A stretch of 64,000 nucleotides of DNA from Sulfuricella denitrificans. GTDB taxonomy: Bacteria > Pseudomonadota > Gammaproteobacteria > Burkholderiales > Sulfuricellaceae. Location: NCBI GenBank assembly GCA_002632355.1, contig NSJJ01000001.1:186001-250000 (forward strand), written 5' to 3'. The position numbers were made by a program, and so were the translations under genes. The notes under the pieces are model-generated. The model ran no database searches. It was given only the letters and a program-made list of their open reading frames with translations, and was not told the DNA's origin. This document shows, in pieces, positions 58,423 through 64,000 of this stretch; the first letter of the stretch is position 1; each line of letters starts with the position of its first letter.

Positions 58423-61077
58423 TTAATTTTCCCTGCGCAGCCATTTTTCAGCGCCGATCACGGCGTAGATTAACAGGCTGACAGCAAGGATGCGACTCCA
58501 CGATCCGGCATCGATCGGAGCGGTGCGGAACCAGTCGTTCATGGCAGGCAGATAGGTGAAAAGCAGTTGCAGAAGTGCCATAAGGGTAACGCCACCGACC
58601 AGCCAGCGGTTGGAAAACACCCCGAGCCTGAACATGGATTCGCTCATGGAGCGGCAGTTGAAAAGGTAAAACAGTTCGCCGCAGACGAAAACATTGGCGG
58701 CGACGGTGCGGGCATATTCGATCGATTCCCCGTGCCCGAGCTCCCACATGAACAGCCCGAAAGAGCCCGCCAGCAGCAAGGCACTGACGATGCCGATACG
58801 GCCCATCAGGACCGGGGTGAGCAGCGGCGTCGAGGGCATGCGCGGCGCGCGCTGCATGATGCCTTTCTCGATCGGCTCGAACGACAGCATCAGGCCGAGC
58901 AGTACGGCGGTCGTCATGTTGATCCAGAGAATCTGCACCGGCAGGATGGGCAGAGCCACGCCTGCAACGATGGCGGCGGTGATCACCAGTCCCTCGCCGA
59001 AATTGGTGGGCAGGGTCCAGACAATGAATTTGGTCAGGTTGTCGAACACGCCTCGGCCTTCCTCCACTGCGGCTTCGATGGAGGCAAAATTGTCGTCGGT
59101 AAGTACCATGTCGGCAGCTTCCCTGGCGACCTCGGTGCCGGTGATGCCCATGGCCACGCCGATATCTGCCTGTTTCAGCGCCGGCGCATCGTTGACGCCA
59201 TCGCCGGTCATGGCGACAATTTCTCCATTGGCCTGCAAGGCCCGGACCAGGCGCAATTTTTGTTCCGGCTCGACACGCGCGAAAACATGCGTGGTGCGAA
59301 CCGCCTGCGCCAGAGCGGCATCGCCCATTTCGGCCAGGTCCCTCCCGCCAAGGATTTCTGTCTCACCCCCATGGAACAGTCCGATCTGACGGGCAATGGC
59401 ACCAGCCGTGACGGCGTGGTCGCCGGTAATCATTTTTACCGAAATCCCTGCGCGGTGACAGGCCCTGATTGCGCGCACTGCTTCCGGACGCGGCGGGTCC
59501 ATCATGCCCTGCAGGCCGAGGAATTGCATGCCGGTCGCGAGATCGCCGTGGTTGAGCGCGGTTTGCCCGCTGGCGGGAATTTTGCTGGCCAGCGCCAGCA
59601 CGCGCAGCCCCTGTTCCGCCATGTGGACAGCTACCTGTGAAATGCGCTCATGATCCAGTGGCACGACCTGTCCATCCGGACCCGGCATGACGGTGCAGCG
59701 CTCCAGCACTTTTTCTGCCGCGCCTTTGAGATAGATGGCGTCAGGGTGCAGGGTCGCCATGTACTGGTGGCGCGATTCGAAAGGCACGGTATCGAGGCGG
59801 GGATGGGCGGCATGACTGTCTTCGGGTTCGAGCCCCGCTTTCATCGCCGCCACGACCAGCGCGCCCTCGGTCGGGTCGCCGCTGACGTGCCAGGCGCCGC
59901 CCTTGTGTTCCAGGCTGGATTCGTTGCACAGAAGACCGGCCAGCAGGCATTCCCGAACGGCCGCGCCGATGGCCGGGGTGATCTCGCCATGCGGCGCATA
60001 GCCCACGCCGCTTACCGTGAAATCCTGGCCGCCGGCAAAAATCTGCTGCACCGTCATCTGATTCTGGGTCAGGGTGCCGGTCTTGTCGGAACAGATCACG
60101 GTGGTGCTGCCCAGGGTTTCCACCGCCGGGAGCTTGCGGATGATGGCACGGCGCCTGGCCATGCGCGATACGCCGATGGCCAGCGTGATGGTCACGGCGG
60201 CTGGCAGGCCTTCCGGAATCGCGCCGACGGAGAGGGCCACCGCCGCCATGAACATGTCGAATGCGCTTTCTCCGCGCGCCAGTCCGATGACGAAAGTGAG
60301 GGAGGCCAGCGCCAGGATGGCATAGAGCAGGATTTTGCTGAACCATTCGATCTTGCGCGTGAGCGGTGTGGAGAATACGTCCGCTTCTTCCATCAGGCGC
60401 GAAATGCGCCCGGTTTCGGTGGCATTGCTGATCGCCACCACCATCCCCACGCCATGGCCGCGAGTCACGAGCGAGCCGGCAAAAGCCATATTGGCGCGGT
60501 CTGCCAGGAGGGTGTCCAGCGCCAGTGGCGTGGCATGCTTGGCGACCGGAAGGGATTCGCCGGTCAGGGAGGATTCGTTGATGCCCAGTTCGCGGCAGTG
60601 CAGTAGCCGCAGGTCGGCGGGGACCTTATCCCCCTCCGCCAGCAGCACCACATCGCCCGGCACCAGGTGTTCCGAAGCCATGCTGATTTTCCTGCCGCCA
60701 CGCAGAACGCGCGCGCTGGTGGCCACGACTTTCGCCAGCGCAGCAATGGCGCTCTCGGCCTTGCTCTCCTGAATGAAGCCGATGCCGGCGTTGACCAGCA
60801 CTACGCCCAGAATCACGCTGGCATCCACCCATTCCCGCAATGCGGCAGTGATGGCGGAGGATGCCAGCAGCAGGTAGATCAGCGGCTGGTGAAACTGCAG
60901 CAGCAGGCGAATGAACGGGCCGCGCCCTTTTTTCGCCGTCAGGCAATTCAGGCCGAACTCTACCTGACGGCGCTGCGCCTCTTCCGGAGTCAACCCCTTG
61001 TCAGGGTCGCTTTCCAGCCCCGAGACAACTTCGGCAGTGGAAAGGTGATGCCATGGTTTGCTTGTGTCGGGTTTCAT
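58423..61077 (-). CDS. P2-type cation-transporting ATPase
   Basis: About 884 residues. Order: N-terminal cation-ATPase domain (HHLSTAEVVSGLESDPDKGLTPEEAQRR), actuator motif NESSLTGESLPV, membrane segment with the ion site GAIPEGLPAAVTITLAIG, phosphorylation site SDKTGTLTQNQ, hinge MTGDGVNDAPALKQADIGVAMG, and C-terminal helices. PEGL and overall form resemble calcium-type pumps, but the ion is not certain. ATG at 61077 with AAAGGGA upstream is preferred; the track adds 15 residues. Single gene; divergent from ppc by about 245 bp. Confidence 0.93.
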   Translation of the reverse strand: MKPDTSKPWHHLSTAEVVSGLESDPDKGLTPEEAQRRQVEFGLNCLTAKKGRGPFIRLLLQFHQPLIYLLLASSAITAALREWVDASVILGVVLVNAGIGFIQESKAESAIAALAKVVATSARVLRGGRKISMASEHLVPGDVVLLAEGDKVPADLRLLHCRELGINESSLTGESLPVAKHATPLALDTLLADRANMAFAGSLVTRGHGVGMVVAISNATETGRISRLMEEADVFSTPLTRKIEWFSKILLYAILALASLTFVIGLARGESAFDMFMAAVALSVGAIPEGLPAAVTITLAIGVSRMARRRAIIRKLPAVETLGSTTVICSDKTGTLTQNQMTVQQIFAGGQDFTVSGVGYAPHGEITPAIGAAVRECLLAGLLCNESSLEHKGGAWHVSGDPTEGALVVAAMKAGLEPEDSHAAHPRLDTVPFESRHQYMATLHPDAIYLKGAAEKVLERCTVMPGPDGQVVPLDHERISQVAVHMAEQGLRVLALASKIPASGQTALNHGDLATGMQFLGLQGMMDPPRPEAVRAIRACHRAGISVKMITGDHAVTAGAIARQIGLFHGGETEILGGRDLAEMGDAALAQAVRTTHVFARVEPEQKLRLVRALQANGEIVAMTGDGVNDAPALKQADIGVAMGITGTEVAREAADMVLTDDNFASIEAAVEEGRGVFDNLTKFIVWTLPTNFGEGLVITAAIVAGVALPILPVQILWINMTTAVLLGLMLSFEPIEKGIMQRAPRMPSTPLLTPVLMGRIGIVSALLLAGSFGLFMWELGHGESIEYARTVAANVFVCGELFYLFNCRSMSESMFRLGVFSNRWLVGGVTLMALLQLLFTYLPAMNDWFRTAPIDAGSWSRILAVSLLIYAVIGAEKWLRREN

Positions 61078-61323
61078 CGGGCTTATCCCTTTAAATGAAA
61101 TGCTGCCTGAATCCTTATCCATGGGGCCGACTGACGTAGGTTCAAGTGATCAATAGACAACACTAAACCCTGTTTTTCCTATCATAAGCTGTGGTGCTGT
61201 AAAATACTTGCCCTGTGATGCTGCAAAGCTACAATGTCAGCCTTTGCAGATTATTTCAACCTGGGGCGGAGTGCTGTTTTTGCCCGGTTTTGCCGCGCTT
61301 TGCGGTATGGAAAAGTGATAAAA

Positions 61324-64000
61324 GTGTCGAAACTACCTACTGATGCCCAGCTGCGTGCTCGAGTCAAACTCTTCGGAAATCTGCTCGGCAATGTTTTGAA
61401 AACCCAGGAAGACGGTCATGTGCTGGCCGCAGTGGAGGCCTTGCGCAAGGGTTTCATCCGTTTGCGCAAACGTGACGATCCACGCCTTCGTCTGCAGCTC
61501 GAGAAACTCGTCGGGGCGCTGGATATTGAAACGCTGACGCATGTCGTGCGTGCATTCAGTACCTATTTCAGCCTCGTCAATCTGGCCGAGGAATCTTACC
61601 AGCATCACATTCGTCGCGCCCAGGTGTATGCCGGGGGCGCGTTGTGGAAAGGCTCTTTCGATGCCACCCTGCGCGAGTTCCACGCCCAGGGCATCACTGC
61701 CGCGCAACTGCAGACGCTGCTCGACAAGGCGGCCTACATTCCGGTGCTCACCGCGCATCCAACAGAAGCCAAGCGCCGCACCATCATGGACCATCTGCGT
61801 CATATCTTCCTGACTGGAGAGAAGCTGGACGATCCACGCACCGGAAAGGAGCAGCGCAAGGAACTGATTCGGCTGCTGGAACAGCAGATCCAGACTTTCT
61901 GGAAAACAGACGAGGTGCGTACCAATAAACCCCAGGTCCGTGATGAAATCAAGAACGGGCTATTCTATTTTCGAGAAAGCCTGTTCAAGGCCGTGCCGGA
62001 AACCTACCGTTATCTGGAAAAAGCCATTGAGCGCGTGTATGGCCCTGAATTGTCCGAACACGAGCAGATTCGCATTCCGAACATCCTGCGTTTCGGTTCA
62101 TGGATCGGTGGCGACCGCGACGGTAATCCGTTCGTTACGCCGGAAACGACCATTCTCGCCTTGCGCCTGCACAAGCGCGAAATTTTACGCCTGTACCTGG
62201 ACGTGGTCAGCGATCTCAGCCATGTCCTGACTCACTCGAAACGCCTTTGCGCCATCAGCGAGTCGATGACCGAGAGCCTGTTGCAGGACGAGCTGCGTTT
62301 TCCTGCCGTATTCGGCGATTTTCCCCAGCGTTTCGGGCAGGAACCCTACCGGCGCAAGCTTTACATCATGCTGCATCGCTTGCGCCATAGCCTGAATCTC
62401 GTCGAAGCGGAACTGGACGGGAGCAGCGTCAGTCCGTTTGCCGATGCCTATGTGTCGGAGCAGGAGTTTATTGCCGATCTCTATCTGATCCGCGATTCGC
62501 TGATCGGTCATGGCGATACCGGCACGGCTCATGGCGAACTGCAGGATCTGATTCGTCAGGCGGAAACCTTCGGCTTCTATCTGGTTCATCTCGACATCCG
62601 CCAGGAATCCACGCGCCACACCGAAGCGGTGACCGAGCTGTTTTCGCAATTCCCCGGCCTGCCTGATTACAGCGCGTTGAGTGAAACCGGGCGTCTCGAA
62701 GCGCTTGGCGCAGCGATTACACGCGCCCAGGAATTCAAAATTGACAAGAGCAGGCTCAGCGAAGCCACCCGCGAGACTTATGATGTGCTCGAGGTGATGG
62801 CGCGCATGCGGCATGAAATCAGCCCCCGCGCATTTGGTGCCTATGTCATTTCGATGACCCATGCCGCCAGTCATGTCATGGAAGTCATGTTCCTCGCCAG
62901 TCTTGCAGGCCTGGCCGGCCGCGATGGCAAGGAGTGGTTCTGCAATATCAGCATTTCGCCTTTGTTCGAAACCATTATCGATCTGGAGCACATTGAGCCA
63001 GTGATGACAGCGTTGCTCGAAAACCCGGAATATGCCGCGCTGGTCAGGTGCTCCGGCAATATGCAGGAAGTCATGCTGGGCTATTCCGACTCGGCCAAGG
63101 ATGGCGGTATTCTCGCTTCGGTCTGGTCCCTGTACGATGCGCAGACCCGGATTACCGCGCTGGCGCAGTCGCGTGGCATCGAATGCCGCCTCTTCCACGG
63201 ACGCGGCGGCACGGTGGGCCGTGGCGGCGGTCCGACTCACGATGCGATCCTTTCCCAGCCGGAAGGTACTGTGCGCGGCCAGATCAAGCTCACGGAGCAG
63301 GGTGAGGTGTTATCGTTCAAATACAGCAACACCGAAACCGCTTCCTATGAGCTTTCCATGGGCATGACCGGCCTGCTCAAGGCCAGCACTAGCCTGGTGC
63401 GCGAGCCGGCCCGGGCGCGTCAGGATTTCCTCGGTATCATGGACAAGCTGGCCGAAGACGGGGAAGCCGCTTTCCGTGGCCTGACCGACCATACGCCGGG
63501 CTTTATCGATTATTTCTACGAAGCCACCCCGCTCACGGAAATCGGCCTGATGAATATCGGTTCACGGCCTTCCCATCGCAAGAAGGGGGATCGCTCCAAG
63601 GGCTCGGTGCGCGCCATCGCCTGGGTGTTCGGCTGGGGGCAGTCGCGTCATACCATGCCGGCCTGGTTCGGCATCGGCACTGCGCTGGAAAACTGGCGCG
63701 GAAACGATCCGGAACGGCTTGCCAAGCTGCAGAACATGTATCAGGAATGGCCATTTTTCCGCGCCTTGCTCAGCAATACGCAGATGGCGCTGTTCAAGGC
63801 CGACATGAATATCGCAGCGCGTTATGCCGAACTGGCCGAGCGCAAGGATGAGGCTCAGGCCATCTACCAGACGATACGCGATGAATATCATCGCACCGTC
63901 ACCCAGGTGCTGAATATCGCAGGTGCCAGAATGCTGATCGAGGAAAATCCGACGCTGGCCTTGTCCCTGGCGCGTCGCAGCCCCTATCTGGACCCGCTCA
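61324..64000 (+). CDS. ppc: Phosphoenolpyruvate carboxylase (partial, 3' end beyond window)
   Basis: An open frame of 892 residues runs to the right edge and was absent from the track because it has no stop in the window. The enzyme carboxylates phosphoenolpyruvate to oxaloacetate, replenishing the TCA cycle. Visible motifs: VLTAHPTEAKRRTI with the catalytic His, FGSWIGGDRDGNPFVT, GYSDSAKDGGI, FHGRGGTVGRGGGPTHDA and the C-terminal RRSPYLDPL. Only the last residues (about 20-40) are missing. Start GTG at 61324 (or 61315 upstream); no ATG fits. Confidence 0.97.
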   Translation, partial: MSKLPTDAQLRARVKLFGNLLGNVLKTQEDGHVLAAVEALRKGFIRLRKRDDPRLRLQLEKLVGALDIETLTHVVRAFSTYFSLVNLAEESYQHHIRRAQVYAGGALWKGSFDATLREFHAQGITAAQLQTLLDKAAYIPVLTAHPTEAKRRTIMDHLRHIFLTGEKLDDPRTGKEQRKELIRLLEQQIQTFWKTDEVRTNKPQVRDEIKNGLFYFRESLFKAVPETYRYLEKAIERVYGPELSEHEQIRIPNILRFGSWIGGDRDGNPFVTPETTILALRLHKREILRLYLDVVSDLSHVLTHSKRLCAISESMTESLLQDELRFPAVFGDFPQRFGQEPYRRKLYIMLHRLRHSLNLVEAELDGSSVSPFADAYVSEQEFIADLYLIRDSLIGHGDTGTAHGELQDLIRQAETFGFYLVHLDIRQESTRHTEAVTELFSQFPGLPDYSALSETGRLEALGAAITRAQEFKIDKSRLSEATRETYDVLEVMARMRHEISPRAFGAYVISMTHAASHVMEVMFLASLAGLAGRDGKEWFCNISISPLFETIIDLEHIEPVMTALLENPEYAALVRCSGNMQEVMLGYSDSAKDGGILASVWSLYDAQTRITALAQSRGIECRLFHGRGGTVGRGGGPTHDAILSQPEGTVRGQIKLTEQGEVLSFKYSNTETASYELSMGMTGLLKASTSLVREPARARQDFLGIMDKLAEDGEAAFRGLTDHTPGFIDYFYEATPLTEIGLMNIGSRPSHRKKGDRSKGSVRAIAWVFGWGQSRHTMPAWFGIGTALENWRGNDPERLAKLQNMYQEWPFFRALLSNTQMALFKADMNIAARYAELAERKDEAQAIYQTIRDEYHRTVTQVLNIAGARMLIEENPTLALSLARRSPYLDPL

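Noticed and set aside
58567-60606. Long plus-strand ORFs (357 and 318 residues) inside the P-type ATPase
   Set aside because: Antisense to an intact ATPase with all motifs; Gly/Ala/Arg/His-rich translation is typical of shadows.

Overview
The window is a GC-moderate proteobacterial chromosome segment. Gene order leuC-leuD-leuB-asd-fimV-truA-trpF-trpB-trpA-accD-folC-SPOR-cvpA-purF-metZ, together with FolE2 and an xseB-ispA-dxs operon, points to a betaproteobacterium, probably an environmental one (Nitrosomonadales/Gallionellaceae/Sulfuricellaceae-like; this placement is inference). Most genes are housekeeping biosynthesis. The rest are cyclic-di-GMP and chemotaxis signalling genes and two accessory regions.

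Layout. 1-809 is the 3' end of a Pro/Val/Glu-rich C-terminal tail, probably RNase E. 886-5916 (minus) is one operon, ydbH-ynbE-ydbL-exonuclease-vanZ-rlmD. 5954-12825 is a 6.8 kb integrative element in the 3' end of tRNA-Thr(CGT). It is bounded by perfect 49-bp repeats and carries a tyrosine integrase, an AlpA-like small protein, an HTH protein, a CHC2 zinc-finger primase piece and a TOPRIM/DUF3987 replication protein, in chains linked by 4-bp ATGA overlaps. It has no capsid or conjugation genes. 13369-17250 holds xseB-ispA-dxs-folE2, followed by an aspartic protease and a glutamine amidotransferase.

18763-37993 is the long amino-acid/purine block: leucine synthesis with a small lipoprotein gene inserted, asd, fimV, an EcfT-like membrane protein, truA, trpFBA, accD, folC, an SPOR protein, cvpA, purF, an EamA transporter and metZ. 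A SAM-II riboswitch followed by an intrinsic terminator precedes metZ. pfk follows, with a 16-bp stem that covers its ribosome binding site.

39206-50790 holds a Tat-exported dienelactone hydrolase, an EAL-HDOD protein, a C_GCAxxG protein next to a radical SAM enzyme, a heme-c sensor GGDEF/EAL protein, membrane proteins and a chemotaxis receptor. About 52.0-54.6 kb is a decayed integron: a truncated intI fragment diverges from small cassette-like genes on the minus strand, separated by attC-like sites. The cassettes include a DUF4160/DUF2442 pair whose first gene is frameshifted and a DUF805 gene, with an IS110 remnant at an attC end. 54653-58362 encodes an overlapping PAS-GGDEF-EAL / HD-GYP pair. 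Then come a P-type cation ATPase and ppc, which runs off the right edge.

Together the cores supply leucine, tryptophan, methionine, purine, isoprenoid and folate precursors and anaplerotic carbon. The newest DNA is the tRNA-Thr element and the integron relic; the most testable regulatory elements are the SAM-II/terminator leader and the pfk leader stem.
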